NCBI GenBank assembly: GCA_016946835.1
Contig: JACVTC010000056.1
Coordinates: 812,001 to 876,000 of the forward strand
Direction: 5' to 3'
Source of the DNA: Neocallimastix lanati (nom. inval.)
Taxonomy: Eukaryota; Neocallimastigomycota; Neocallimastigomycetes; Neocallimastigales; Neocallimastigaceae
DNA length: 64,000 bases
Shown here: positions 47,158-58,862 of the stretch, piece by piece
Layout: the number at the start of each line of letters is the position of its first letter
Position numbering within the stretch: the stretch's first letter is position 1
Notes under the pieces: model-generated
Seen by the model: only the letters and a program-made list of their open reading frames with translations
Databases searched by the model: none
Told to the model about the DNA's origin: nothing
Position numbers and translations under genes: made by a program

Positions 47158-48714
47158 ATGGATATCTATAAGTTGTTAAGAAATTTACCATTATTGAAAA
47201 ATTATGGTAAAGATGTTGACTTATGGATACATGATTTCGAAGAAGTTATGGATCTTTGGGATATCCAGAATCCTAAACGAAGACTTATATTTATGCAAGA
47301 ATATGTGGATTATGCTCTTAAAGAAGTTTTAAAAAGTATAGAAGAAAATGGAGAAAATAAAACTTATCCATCAATTCAAATTATTAAAGAAGAATTTGAG
47401 AAATATTTAGGAATCACTCAGAACGATAAAATTTGGGTATTAAAGGAATCAAAAATAAAAACAAATGAACCAATACCAATATTTAATATTAATTATATTA
47501 GAAAGTATAAAAATATTGATAAAGAAATGAGAAAATTAATTACAGTAGAAGATTATATAAACTCAATTAAACCAAGAATATATCCATGTTTAAAAGTATT
47601 AGAGCAAGAATGTGAAAATATTGAAGAAGCAATTAAAATCGCGGAAAAGGCCAGTAGAATTGAAGAGAAATTAAATTTCAAAATAGATTTTAATAATTAT
47701 AAACAAAATTATAAAAATAATTATATAAATTATCATAATAATAATATTAATAAGAAAAATAATAAATTAATGTGCTTTAGATGTTATGAAATAGGCCACA
47801 AGGCATTCAATTGTAAATATTCATTTAAAGAATTATCAATAATGGAAGAAAAAGGAATAATAGAAAAGAATAAAAGAAGTAATTATAAGGAAAATTTTAA
47901 TAAAAAAAAAATATTTTTATATAATAAAAATAATTATAATAAATTATTTGGTAAAAATAGTAATAATTATTATTATTATAATAATAATGGAAACTATTTG
48001 GGTAATGTTGGTAATTGGAATAATAAACAAAATGATATTAATATAAATAAACAGAATAATTTAAATAATTATATGAGTAATAATAATAATAATTATCAAA
48101 ATAATAAGTTAAACATTCAAAGGTATGAATTTAATAATTATGACAACAATAAAAACTTTTATTGGACTAAAAATAATAATATCAAAAATAGAAATTGGTA
48201 TAATAATCTTGGTAATAATAATAATTATAATTATGGAATAAATACTAATAATAACAGTGATAGTAATAATAATAATTGTAGAGATGAAAATAATTATAAT
48301 AATAATCATAATGAGAGAAATAACAGTTATAATTCTTATAGAAGTAATAATAGAAACAATAACTTTGTTTATTATGGAACTAATAATTACAATAATAACA
48401 ATAATAATAATAATAATTGTAACAAAAATAATATAATTAATTGTGAAAAGAATTCAGAAAACCGAATTAGTAATTTCAGTTATAATATTAATAAACCTGG
48501 AGTTGAGAAAAATGTGACTTACGCTTCTAATGAAAATAAAAATGATGATAGAAATATAAATTTTGAAAAGGGATATAATAATTTAGTATTTAATAACAAT
48601 AATAATAATAATGCGAATAACAATAATAATAATTTTATATGTAACGTGGAAGATTTAAAGAAAAAGGATTTTGGAATGGAAAATAATACAAAAAAAAAAA
48701 AAAAAAATAAATAA
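47158..48714 (+). CDS. Element U Gag (capsid and zinc-knuckle protein)
   Basis: Intact 518-codon ORF starting at the first ATG after the leader. Residues 1 to about 180 form a helical capsid-like region (KDVDLWIHDFEEVMD, NKTYPSIQIIKEEF, ITVEDYINSIKPRIYP). It is similar in layout to the G2 Gag (KDVDAWYNQMKAW, YPSLEEIRDAL, ISVSDYLKSI). The zinc knuckle CFRCYEIGHKAFNC lies near residue 205. The C-terminal 300 residues are an extreme Asn/Tyr-rich tail, partly (AAT)n-coded, ending in a Lys run. Gag would assemble particles and bind the element RNA. With no pol in the element, reverse transcription and integration must come from elsewhere. Retention of an intact gag suggests recent activity or selection (inference). 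Confidence 0.85.
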   Translation: MDIYKLLRNLPLLKNYGKDVDLWIHDFEEVMDLWDIQNPKRRLIFMQEYVDYALKEVLKSIEENGENKTYPSIQIIKEEFEKYLGITQNDKIWVLKESKIKTNEPIPIFNINYIRKYKNIDKEMRKLITVEDYINSIKPRIYPCLKVLEQECENIEEAIKIAEKASRIEEKLNFKIDFNNYKQNYKNNYINYHNNNINKKNNKLMCFRCYEIGHKAFNCKYSFKELSIMEEKGIIEKNKRSNYKENFNKKKIFLYNKNNYNKLFGKNSNNYYYYNNNGNYLGNVGNWNNKQNDININKQNNLNNYMSNNNNNYQNNKLNIQRYEFNNYDNNKNFYWTKNNNIKNRNWYNNLGNNNNYNYGINTNNNSDSNNNNCRDENNYNNNHNERNNSYNSYRSNNRNNNFVYYGTNNYNNNNNNNNNCNKNNIINCEKNSENRISNFSYNINKPGVEKNVTYASNENKNDDRNINFEKGYNNLVFNNNNNNNANNNNNNFICNVEDLKKKDFGMENNTKKKKKNK

Positions 48715-48849
48715 TAATTAATTAAATAATTTGAAATTTCAAAATCTCAAATTTCAAAATTAAAATTTAAAATTTTGAAATATATTTATTTTTATTATAT
48801 ATAGTTTAAAAATTTATTATTATAAAAATTTATTATATATTTATATAAA

Positions 48850-48911
<62 letters not shown>

Positions 48912-49036
48912 ATTATAAAAAAAAAAATTTATTAAAAAAAAAAAAAAAAAAAAAAAATATTAAAAAAAAAAAATTATGAAAGTAACTAAATTTTGGTGAC
49001 TTCAAGGGACGAAGTCTAATTTCAGTGGGGGCATTT
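48715..49036 (+). other. U 3' untranslated interior with long poly(A) runs and polypurine tract
   Basis: Non-coding. A-runs at about 48859-48907 and 48932-48957, then AGTGGGGGCATT just before the 3' LTR as the likely polypurine tract (49024-49036). The A-runs may mark a large deletion that removed pol. Confidence 0.6.
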
Positions 49037-49537
49037 TGATATGGTACCACCATAAATACCATAATTTAGTGAAACTTAGGTTAGGAACTATTTGATAAAA
49101 TCTTATTGGTTAATAATAATTTAGTAATATTATATAGTTAGTAAATAATAATAGTTTAAGAAATGGTTCTTTTATTAATATTAATTTAGTTTATTAATAA
49201 TTTAACCTATAGACATGTTTATTAGTATAGTTTAGTGTAGTTTTATATTTAGTTTACATTAATAATATGAGAGATTTTAGTAATTAATTATATTTTATTG
49301 AATGATTTAATTATATTTTAACTAATTAACAACTATTTATATTGATGATGTATTTTTATTGATGAATGATAATAAATAAATAAAATAAATAAACTAAATA
49401 TTAAAGTGTGAATATTATTGTGTGTATTATTCTATATAATATTAGAATATATTATTTTGTCAATTATTCCCTACTGTTATCGTCCAAATAAAATAAAATA
49501 AATATTGATATTGATGTTTAATAAAAATATCGTATCA
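49037..49537 (+). mobile_element. Element U 3' LTR
   Basis: 501 bp, TGATATGGTACCACCATAAA ... AAAATATCGTATCA. It shows the undisturbed CCACC site (49047-49051) into which V1 and V2 went in the 5' copy. Confidence 0.9.
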
Positions 49538-49542
49538 TTTTG

Positions 49543-51486
49543 TGTAATAATTTAATTGTAAAATAAACTAATAGTTTAGGTCGGCGAGGATAGACTATTA
49601 CTTATTTTACACTATTTTATTATATCAACACTATAATTAATTATTAACTAAAACACTAAAACTAAAAAAAAGTAATTTAATTTTTTTTTTGTTTTATAAA
49701 GAAAATCCTTTTATTAATATTTCTTATTTATTGAATTTAACTATTCTCAAATCAACAATCACTTAACTGGGTACCGTAGGGTCCTTTACCGGAAAGCCTA
49801 CTAGCAGTTAAGATTTTAAAATAAAATTTAAAATAAAATTTGTTTTATAAAAGATAACTATTCTAATAATAGTTATAATACTAATTAATAAAATATAAAA
49901 TTTATACTATTCTAAACTATACTAAACTATACTATTTTAAAACTATACTATTTTCTATACTATTTTCTATACTATTTTCCAACTATCGTTCAATAGTTGA
50001 AAATTAACTCTTTTTATACTTTTTGAAAATCAAAATTTAAATTGAATAAATTGTAATAAACTAACTAAAATATTATTATATATTTGTAATTACATTTAAT
50101 AATAAATTACATGAAATTTTATGAATTATTTTAATATAAAAACTATTTAAAACTATCTAATATTTCTAAAATAAATAAACAAAACGGCAAGTTTTTGTAA
50201 ACAAACGGAAAAGGCAATTTTTCTTTGATTATTTTAATTTAACTAATTTATGACTAATTATTTTTAATTTACAAGTTTCATGACTAATTATTTTTAATTT
50301 ACAAGTTTCATGACTAATTATTTTTAATTTACAAAGTTTCATGATTCAAAGTGAGTAATAATGATGTAAATTCCCCAAATAATTTAGTCATACATTTTTG
50401 AGAAAATTATTTAAATTAATAATTTGGAATACATTTAAATTTATATTAAAAATTTGGAAAACATTTTTATCCACAATAATTTACATTACATTACATTTAA
50501 ATACGTATTCAAAATATTAAATATTTTACATTAATTATAAAATTAATTATAATTAAATTATTAACTACAACTTAATAATAACTAAATAATAATTATTATT
50601 AATTTGAGAAAGCAAAAAAGATAAATATACTTATCTTCTATATTAAAGAGTTTATTATAACTAATTATAATAAACTAATAACACAGAATTGTCAAAGGAA
50701 AAAGATTATTTTATTTTATTTTATTTTTAAATTTGTTTTATTAAAACTTGCTTTATTAAAATAGAAATATAAAATATTTATTAATGTTATTACTATATTA
50801 TAATTGTTATAATAATAACTCTTGATTTCTCAAAGAGAATTCAAGAGCCTTATTTATACTTTTATGAAAAATAAGGTTAAATTAAAAAATGTATTCTAAT
50901 CTTAACAAATCTCTTATCTAGGAAAAGATTAGAGAGAAAAACCTAAATAAGATTTTTGATCGATATTCTATCCATATCGATCATCGTATCAATTAGGTAA
51001 AACCAATTACTTTTAAGAAGTAATTGGGAAAAACCCTAATTAACCGATTCGTTAATCTAATGTAATTGATCGAAAATAAAAGAATAAAAAAAATAAAAAA
51101 TATTTCGATCATAAAATTATAAATTTACAAATAAGGAAAATAACATAATAATGATATTAATAAACAAAATACAGAATACATTATTAAAATACATATTAGA
51201 ATACATAATATATTTGTTTACAATTTAATTAAATAAATAAACTAAAACTAATAAATTTAATAATTAAATGTATAATTAAATAAACTATAATTATTTATAA
51301 ATGTATGAATAATAATTAATTAAATAAATTTTGTTGTATTAAATTAATGAATATTTAATATGGAGTTAAATAAATTATTAATAATATTTAAATGAATAAA
51401 TATTATATAATTAAATAAATTTATAATTATAACTTTAACTAAGAAAATATAATTATTTTATTTAAAAATAATTATAGATTCTTACA
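49543..51486 (-). mobile_element. Solo LTR Y4, interrupted by V3
   Basis: TGTAATAATTTAAT ... TAGATTCTTACA on the plus strand, about 965 bp without V3. Perfect TSD TTTTG (49538-49542, 51487-51491). Its left edge is exactly one TSD away from the 3' LTR of U. Hairpin CTCTTGATTTCTC/GAGAATTCAAGAG at 50819-50847. Confidence 0.9.
49557..50530 (-). mobile_element. Solo LTR V3
   Basis: 974 bp, reverse complement of V2 with few differences. TSD TTAAT (49552-49556, 50531-50535). Inserted near the end of LTR Y4. Structured block at 49762-49812. Confidence 0.95.
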
Positions 51487-51489
51487 TTT

Positions 51490-51712
51490 TGTTACGGAAC
51501 TAATTAATAATTCATATTATACTATTGGAAATTATAATTAAGTTTAATAACTTTATGTATTAAACATTTTAAATTATTTTTATAATTCCAAAATTCTATT
51601 TTTAATTTAAAATAATTATATAAATTATTTTATTAAATTGATTAATGACTAATTATTAAATAATTATTATCTAATTAAATTGATTAATGACTAATTATTA
51701 AATAATTATTAT
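51490..51712 (+). mobile_element. Old LTR fragment R
   Basis: Starts TGTTACGGAACT, matching inversely the end at 41617-41631. It is cut at 51712 by element G2. A 40-bp tandem duplication (TTAAATTGATTAATGACTAA...) precedes the cut (51633-51712). Weak support. Confidence 0.35.
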
Positions 51713-52168
51713 TGATATAAAATGAAATATTCAAACCTTAATTAATATAAAATTAGTTTTATTATTCAAACATAAATTAATGACATAAATCAAATTAAAA
51801 TCTAATGATTTTACAACAATTTCAATATGTGGCTTGATTTTATATATTAATTATATATTTAATTAATAATAAATTTTATAGCATAAATCAATGTTTTAAT
51901 TATATTCTTATTATTTTATATTTATATTTATATAGTTATTAAATATTTCCTTAAATAATAATTATTAATAGTTTATTCTAATCACAGGAACAATTAATTA
52001 AATAGTTAATTATAACTAAATAACATAAAAATAAAGCATTTCTCTGAATTAAGAGAAGGGGCTGCAGTCGTCGTTGTTGTGTAAAAGTTATATTATGTTA
52101 AGTTAGTTTGTAATTAAAAGAATAAGAAAGTTGTTAAATAGTCTTTTTAAATATATGTAGTTTTTGTA

Positions 52169-52202
<34 letters not shown>

Positions 52203-52265
52203 AAATTAATAAATTTAATAAATAAATCCCAACAAAAGTACATCGAACTTTTGAGTTGTATACCA
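51713..52265 (+). mobile_element. G2 5' LTR
   Basis: TGATATAAAATG ... GTTGTATACCA. It includes a GC-richer GGGGCTGCAGTCGTCGTTG block (52057-52075) and an (AAAT)n tract near 52170-52203. Confidence 0.95.
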
Positions 52266-52267
52266 TT

Positions 52268-52285
52268 TGGTGGAGATATCGGCTC
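52268..52285 (+). promoter_or_regulatory. G2 primer-binding site
   Basis: TGGTGGAGATATCGGCTC starts 2 nt after the LTR. It fits priming by the 3' CCA end of a full tRNA, unlike the copia elements here. I cannot name the tRNA. Confidence 0.75.
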
Positions 52286-52353
52286 TTGTGGGAGGAAAAA
52301 TATATTTATTAAATTTTAATATTATTTTTTTTTAATAAAATAAAATATAATAT

Positions 52354-52359
52354 AATATA

Positions 52360-52392
<33 letters not shown>
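52354..52392 (+). repeat. Poly(A) run before G2 gag
   Basis: About 39 consecutive A residues just upstream of gag; the U gag is also preceded by A-rich leader. It may serve as an unstructured leader for initiation (inference). Confidence 0.6.
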
Positions 52393-52395
<3 letters not shown>

Positions 52396-52449
52396 TTTTC
52401 GATTAAAGAATTTTTCAGTCAATTAGAAAATAGAATTAAAGTTAAAAAT

Positions 52450-53316
52450 ATGACTGAAGAATTAATTAAAAATCAAAATAAACTAATGCAATTCCAATGC
52501 ATTCAAGTCCTTTCAGATTCAAATAAGGATGTTGATGCTTGGTATAATCAAATGAAGGCTTGGATCACTCTTTACCAAATTACTGATGAAAAAGAAATTT
52601 TTAATAATTGTAAATTTAAAGTGATTGGTAAAAGTATCCATTGTCTTAATGCATTAGTAACTAAAGATGTGGATAATAATATTGTTTATCCATCTTTAGA
52701 AGAAATACGTGATGCTCTTCTAGAATTTCATGACCTATATATGGATCCAGAAGACATCATTGATAAACTTAAAAATATGGCAATATCTACCAGAGGAAAT
52801 ATAAAGGAATTTAACAAAGAATATAAAGAATTATATAATAAACTCGATGATGATGATCGTAGATGCATTTCTGTTTCGGATTATTTGAAGTCAATTTTTA
52901 ACAAGAAAGAAGCATGGAAAGGTGTTAAACTTGCGGGAAAAAGAATTAGTCTAGCAAAAGCTTTTTCTACAGCCGAATTAATTGATGAAGTTGAAAATGA
53001 ATGTGGAAAAAGAACTAGTAACTCTAATGGAAATTCTTCTTACAACCAAAAATTTAATTCACATAATAACAAAATTTTTAATAATAAACCAGTCACTCAT
53101 GAATCACGTGATAATAATTTCAAAAATAATAATTTAAATAATGATGGAAATAAAGGTAAATATAGAGTCCAGATGTGCTATTTTTGTAACGAAGAAGGTC
53201 ACAAGAAATATAATTGTCCAAAATTTAATCACTTTGAATATTTGAAATACCAAAGAATGCTAAATGAAGAATCAAGTGGTTCAGCTAATGTCTCAAACGA
53301 ACGTTTAAACTACTAA
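52450..53316 (+). CDS. G2 Gag
   Basis: I place the start at the ATG at 52450 (MTEELIKNQ); the frame is open further up only through a TTG. 288 residues. Residues 1 to about 170 are capsid-like (DVDAWYNQMKAW, YPSLEEIRDAL, RRCISVSDYLKSI). A basic Asn-rich stretch follows, then the zinc knuckle CYFCNEEGHKKYNC near residue 242-255. It ends TAC TAA at 53311-53316. It forms the particle and packages RNA. The pol frame overlaps its end and is reached by a -1 shift at 53304-53310. Confidence 0.9.
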   Translation: MTEELIKNQNKLMQFQCIQVLSDSNKDVDAWYNQMKAWITLYQITDEKEIFNNCKFKVIGKSIHCLNALVTKDVDNNIVYPSLEEIRDALLEFHDLYMDPEDIIDKLKNMAISTRGNIKEFNKEYKELYNKLDDDDRRCISVSDYLKSIFNKKEAWKGVKLAGKRISLAKAFSTAELIDEVENECGKRTSNSNGNSSYNQKFNSHNNKIFNNKPVTHESRDNNFKNNNLNNDGNKGKYRVQMCYFCNEEGHKKYNCPKFNHFEYLKYQRMLNEESSGSANVSNERLNY

Positions 53317-53336
53317 GAGGGAGTGAACGTTCTCCC
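53304..53336 (+). promoter_or_regulatory. Programmed -1 frameshift site between gag and pol
   Basis: In the gag frame the heptamer reads T TTA AAC (53304-53310), a canonical X XXY YYZ slippery sequence, one codon before the gag stop. Eight nucleotides later GGGAG (53319-53323) pairs with CTCCC (53332-53336), with AA/TT extending the stem beyond a small bulge. The -1 frame is open from 53289 straight into pol. All three elements of a classical -1 signal are in the right place. Confidence 0.85.
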
Positions 53337-56300
53337 TTAAATTCCAATAACGTTCCTGAGAAGAAGAAATATTTTGTTGATGCTGCCAAAAGAAAGGAGT
53401 TTTCTTTAGATGCTGGAACGGAAATTAGGAAAGCTAAAGCAAATACAGCAAGTAAAAGCGATATTTTCCAAAAAGATGAAGAAGAGAAAGATGAAGTAGA
53501 AGAAGAAGTTGATTTATCCAAAAGGAAAATATTAAAACCTAAAGTCAGAAAGAATTTAAAGACAACTATTTCTAAGGAGAGTACAAAAATTAATGATTCT
53601 TCTCAAAATTTAAATATTAATAATAATCATGTAATTAATGATAATAAATTAAATAAAGATGAAGAAATTAAAAACTATATTGATAAAAATAAGTATAAAA
53701 TTAATAAAGAAAGTAATATGTGTGATGATAAAATTATTGGTGTCAATAATAAAAATAAAATTATTGAAAATAATATTAAACGTAATAAAAATTTTAAATC
53801 AAGAAATGATAATAATGTTTATACCAAATTTAACAATAATATTAAGGAGGATAAAAGCAATTATATTGAAAGTCTTAATGAACCACTACACGTAAATAAA
53901 AATTATGTTGAAAGGATGACACGTGATAATCAACCAGATAACCAAAATAGAAATAATTTCAAAAATTCAAATATTAATAATTTACAAGGAACTATAATTA
54001 ATAAGAAAGTGGACTTTGAAGAAACAAAATTAAAATTTAATGAACAGGAAGGTAACACAAAACCAGAACGTCACATAAATCTAGCTAAATTAACCAATAT
54101 GGAACCGTATGAAATTATTAAAGATTTAGCCAATACCAAATGCAATATTACTTTTGGTCAAATTCTAGATATATGTCCCAAATTAAGGTCCGAATTAACC
54201 AAAAATTTAAAATTAGAAAAAATTAAATTTGTTAGCTCTTTGGATGCCATGAAACCTTTTATTATTAATGAAGAAGAAAATAATCAGAATAAAATAGAAA
54301 ATACAAAATTTCATAGTGACGACTTGGGGATCGTGAATGCATCTGTAGATGAAACCAAAGGAAGATTACTCATAGATTCTGGAAGTAATTTGAATCTAGT
54401 GAGTACTAGTTATATTAATAGTTTACCTGGTACCTACGAACAAGTTAGTATATGTAGAGGACGAATTTATGAAGCTCTTGGTGACAGTACTCTCGCCAAT
54501 GCCATTGTGGTTCGACTGAAAGTTACAATTAATAATTATACTTTCACAGCAGATTTCTGTGTCATTGATCATAAAGATATTTACTTTGATTTCTTATTAG
54601 GACTTAAATCAATTGCTGATAATTACCTTTTCATTCATCCTATGTTAAGATCATTGTGTCGATTTACTTCAGTTGAAAAATTTGATATTATTGCTCCTAT
54701 TGTGGAAGACCAAGATATGGAAATGATTGCCTGTTATATTAAATATATTGGACCTAATAAAAGTGTGAATACATTAGGAATATCTTTGACAGATAATAGA
54801 GATTCATATTTAGAGAATAAAGAACGTATAAATAAAAATACTGGTGAATCTTCCATTAAAGAGAAAGATGTATTGTCTCCTTTAGAATATATTTATTCTA
54901 ATAAGTTTTATTCAAAATTAAATCCAAAAGTTAGAAAGGAAATATTAGAAATGTTAATTGTATATATTGATATTATTGCAACTTCAACTGACGAACTTAC
55001 ACCTTCCAAATTAAATCCTCATCATATTGAACTTATTAAGAACGCAAAACCATTTAAAAGCAAATTTTATAAATTAAATAAAATTAAGTCGGATATACTT
55101 AAGGAAGAGTTGATTAAACTTATTAACCAGGGATTTATTGAACACTCTAGATCTTCATGGTCTTCTCCTATTGTGTTAGTACTAAAGAAAAATGGAAAAT
55201 GGAGATTGTGCTCTGACTACTGTAAGTTAAATGCTATGACAGTACCAGATTCTTACTCTCTTCCTAATATTGATGAAATTTTTGATAGTCTAGGAGGTGC
55301 AACAATTTTCTCTACTCTGGATCTCTTTTCAGGTTATCATCAAATTAGAATGGACGAAGATAGTATTGACTTAACATGCTTTACAACTAAATTTGGAAAT
55401 TTTGTCTACAAAGTTATGCCCTTTGGACTTACTGGTGCTCCAGCTACCTTCCAAAGAGAAATGAATCGTATTCTCTTTGATTTATTGGGTAAATGTGTAT
55501 TTGTTTTTATTGATGACATTTTAATATTTTCTAAATCAAAAGAAGATCACTTAAAACATTTAAACATGGTATTTGAAATATTCAGAAAATATGAAATAAA
55601 AATCAATATTGAAAAATGTTCCTTTTTCCAAGAAGAAGTTGAAGTTTTAGGTCATATAGTTACTAATAAAGGTTTAAAAACAATGGATTCCAAGGTTAAT
55701 GCAGTTAAAAATTGGATTAGACCTTGCAATATTAATGAATTACGATCTTTCCTGGGTACCGTAGGATATTATAGAAAATTTATAAACAATTTCGCTATGC
55801 TAGCCGCTCCCTTAAATAAACTTTTAAGAAAGAATGTTTCATTTACATGGACAGAAGAACAACAATCTAGCTTTGATAAATTAAAAAATTCTATTATTCA
55901 GGCTCCTATTTTAGCTTTTCCTGATTATAATAAGCAATTTATAATTAGAACTGATGCTTCAAAAGATGGTTTAGGTGGAGTATTATTACAAATAAATGAT
56001 GAAGATGGACTAGAACATCCTGTACATTTTGTTAGTAGAACATTAGAAAAAGCAGAAAGAAATTATAGTATCACAGACTTAGAAGGCACTGCGGTATATT
56101 TCTGTGCAAAAAAATTTAAATCTTATATTTCCGGTAATAAATTTGAAACACTTTTATTTACAGACCATAAACCTCTAGTTGGTTTATTTAATAATAAAGA
56201 ACCGAATAATATGAGGCATATTAGATGGTGCATTACCATTAGTATGCTAAGAATTAAAATAATCTATCATCAAGGTAAGAAAAATTCTCTTGCAGATGCT

Positions 56301-58316
56301 CTCTCAAGAATTAAATCAAATAATCATAATATTAATGATGATCAGAGGACAATAGAATTATCTAATAAAAGGGAAGTATCGTCTCAGGAGGGAAAGGATA
56401 TGGACTTGGAAAATAAGGACACTGAGAAACCAGAAAATGAAGATACTATGAAATCAGAAAATATTAATAAAAATGAAAATCTAAAAATTTCTAATATAAA
56501 ATTTTCAAAAATTAATTTAGACAAAAAAATTAAAAATTTCAAAATTATTTCAAATTTAAAAATTTCGAGGGAAAAAGCAAGGTATATAGAAAATCCAAAA
56601 ATCATGGAATATTCCAAAAATTTAACAATCCCTGGAGACATTAATCATAATATAAATTATTGTAATCAAAATATATATAAGAATAAATTAACCAATTTAA
56701 ATAACAATATATTAGAATATAATAATAATATGAAGAGTAATATAAATTGTAATAGTCATATACATGAAATAAATCAAAATAAATTAAAAAAATTTATAAA
56801 TCAATTAATTCAATTAAAATCCAATACCATTAAGTATAATAATAATATATTACACAATATAAATTCCTATATATTACAATGTAATGAAAGTGGTGCTTTT
56901 ATGGATGAAAAACATAAAATTAAGGATTTATGTCAATTGCAAAATCAATTATACCAAGTTTTCGATAATACAATATTATATATGAATAAAATATTAGAAA
57001 ATAAAATAGATACATATATTAACAATAGTAATTACCAAGTTAATGTTATAAATCATAAAGATTCAAGTAATAATGAAAGTGCAAATGAAATAGAACAAGA
57101 ACAAAATGAAATTACTACCGAAAAGAATAAGGAAATTGGAGAATTTATGAAAGAATTTTTGGATGATCACATAATTAAATTAAATGGAGAAGAATATATT
57201 AAAGATGGTGATAATTTCAGAAAAATTATTAAGAAAAATGAAGATAAATTTCAATTGATAAATAAGGCACATTCTATCGGACACGAAGGGTTTAGAAGTA
57301 CTTACGAAAGACTCAAGAAAACTTGTTATTGGAAAGGCATGACGGTCGATATTAGAAGATATATTCAAAATTGTACTACCTGTCAACTAAACAAGAAAAA
57401 CGAAATTCCAAATCCTACTGAAAAATATGCAACTGAAGTTGAAGCTCCATTTACTCATCTTGGATTGGATATTATAGGTCCGTTGCCTATCACTCAGCAA
57501 GGAAACCAATACATTATTGTTTTAGTGGACTATTTTACCAAATGGGTAGAGGCGCAACCTCTGGCTTCTATTACTTCAAAAGATGTAGTAAAATTTTTAT
57601 CAGAAAATTTCGCAAGATATGGTGCTCCCAATGTTATAACCACTGATAACGGAGTACAATTTACATCCGACTTTACTAGAATATTCCTGGATTTATTTGA
57701 TGTTTATATTAAATTTACTGTTACCTATCATCCTGAATCTAATGGCTTAACTGAAAACAGGAATCGAGAAATAGGAAAATTATTGCGACTACTAGGAAAT
57801 AAAGAAAGAGAATGGGATATGCTGTTACCTTCTGCTTTATGGGCTTTAAGAACTTCAAAAAGTTCAGTAACGAAATATTCCAGTTTTGAACTTGTTTACG
57901 GTAGAAAAGATCAACAACCATTCGAATTAGCCACAACCTTACCTACCTCTTATGTTCAAGGAACTCAAGAAGAAAAGTTAATTGAAAAATTTATGGACCA
58001 CTATAAATGGGTTATAGATGCTTGTAATAATATCAATAAAAATAATAAATATTGGGAAACTAAAAGAGAAGAAGAAACAAGTTTTAATAAACAAAATGAA
58101 ATAAAAATAGGCGATTTAGTTAAAGTAAGGAACTTTACGAGATATAAATTAGACCCTTATTTTGTTGGACCTTATCAAGTAGTTAAAAAGAAATTTAATA
58201 CAGTTCAATTAATGGATCCTAACACACATACATGCTTAGAACGACCAGTACACCTTAAAAATATTATAAAATTTAATACAATTATGTATAGTTGTATCTT
58301 AAGGTGGGACGAATGA
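53311..58316 (+). CDS. G2 Pol: protease, RT, RNase H, integrase
   Basis: Open from 53289; translated as a Gag-Pol fusion after the -1 shift, so the Met at 53718 is internal (residue numbers below count from it). An N-terminal Lys/Asn-rich spacer leads to the protease with LLIDSGSN (Asp220). RT has the palm motif FIDD (597-600) in place of the usual YVDD/YLDD. RNase H starts RTDASKDG (Asp746) and ends LADALSR near 865. An unusual linker of about 270 residues follows. Integrase has an H-C zinc finger (HSIGHEGF ... CTTC) and the core Asp1251, Asp1310, Glu1346 (DD35E). It ends with a GPY/F module (YFVGPYQVVKK); no chromodomain is visible. The TGA at 58314-58316 is made by the first bases of the 3' LTR. 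Confidence 0.95.
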
Positions 58317-58862
58317 TATAAAATGAAATATTCAAACCTTAATTAATATAAAATTAGTTTTATTATTCAAACATAAATTAATGACATAAATCAAATTAAA
58401 ATCTAATGATTTTACAACAATTTCAATATGTGGCTTGATTTTATATATTAATTATATATTTAATTAATAATAAATTTTATAGCATAAATCAATGTTTTAA
58501 TTATATTCTTATTATTTTATATTTATATTTATATAGTTATTAAATATTTCCTTAAATAATAATTATTAATAGTTTATTCTAATCACAGGAACAATTAATT
58601 AAATAGTTAATTATAACTAAATAACATAAAAATAAAGCATTTCTCTGAATTAAGAGAAGGGGCTGCAGTCGTCGTTGTTGTGTAAAAGTTATATTATGTT
58701 AAGTTAGTTTGTAATTAAAAGAATAAGAAAGTTGTTAAATAGTCTTTTTAAATATATGTAGTTTTTGTATAAAAATAAATAAATAAATAAATAAATAATA
58801 AATTAATAAATTTAATAAATAAATCCCAACAAAAGTACATCGAACTTTTGAGTTGTATACCA
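58314..58862 (+). mobile_element. G2 3' LTR
   Basis: 549 bp. Its first three bases, TGA, are also the pol stop codon. Confidence 0.95.

Larger units (their letters stand above)
44594..49537 (+). mobile_element. Element U: gag-only Ty3-type LTR element
   Basis: LTRs start TGATACGG or TGATATGG and end ATATCGTATCA. The 5' LTR is 44594-44608 plus 46444-46934, split by two V LTRs; the 3' LTR is 49037-49537 (501 bp). The two LTRs differ by small indels (AT and ATC) and few bases. Flanks are TTTT on each side, a possible 4-bp TSD in low-complexity DNA. The interior (46935-49036) holds a primer site, one intact gag ORF and a polypurine tract; no protease, RT or integrase. Confidence 0.9.
51713..58862 (+). 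mobile_element. Element G2: complete young Ty3/gypsy retrotransposon
   Basis: 7.15 kb. 5' LTR 51713-52265 (553 bp), 3' LTR 58314-58862 (549 bp); the only difference I see is one AAAT unit. ATTAT lies on both sides (51708-51712 and 58862-58866, the last sharing the final A of the LTR; a 4-bp TTAT TSD is equally possible). Gag and pol are open and joined by a -1 frameshift signal. It has every part needed for transposition and appears to be the youngest element here. Confidence 0.95.
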
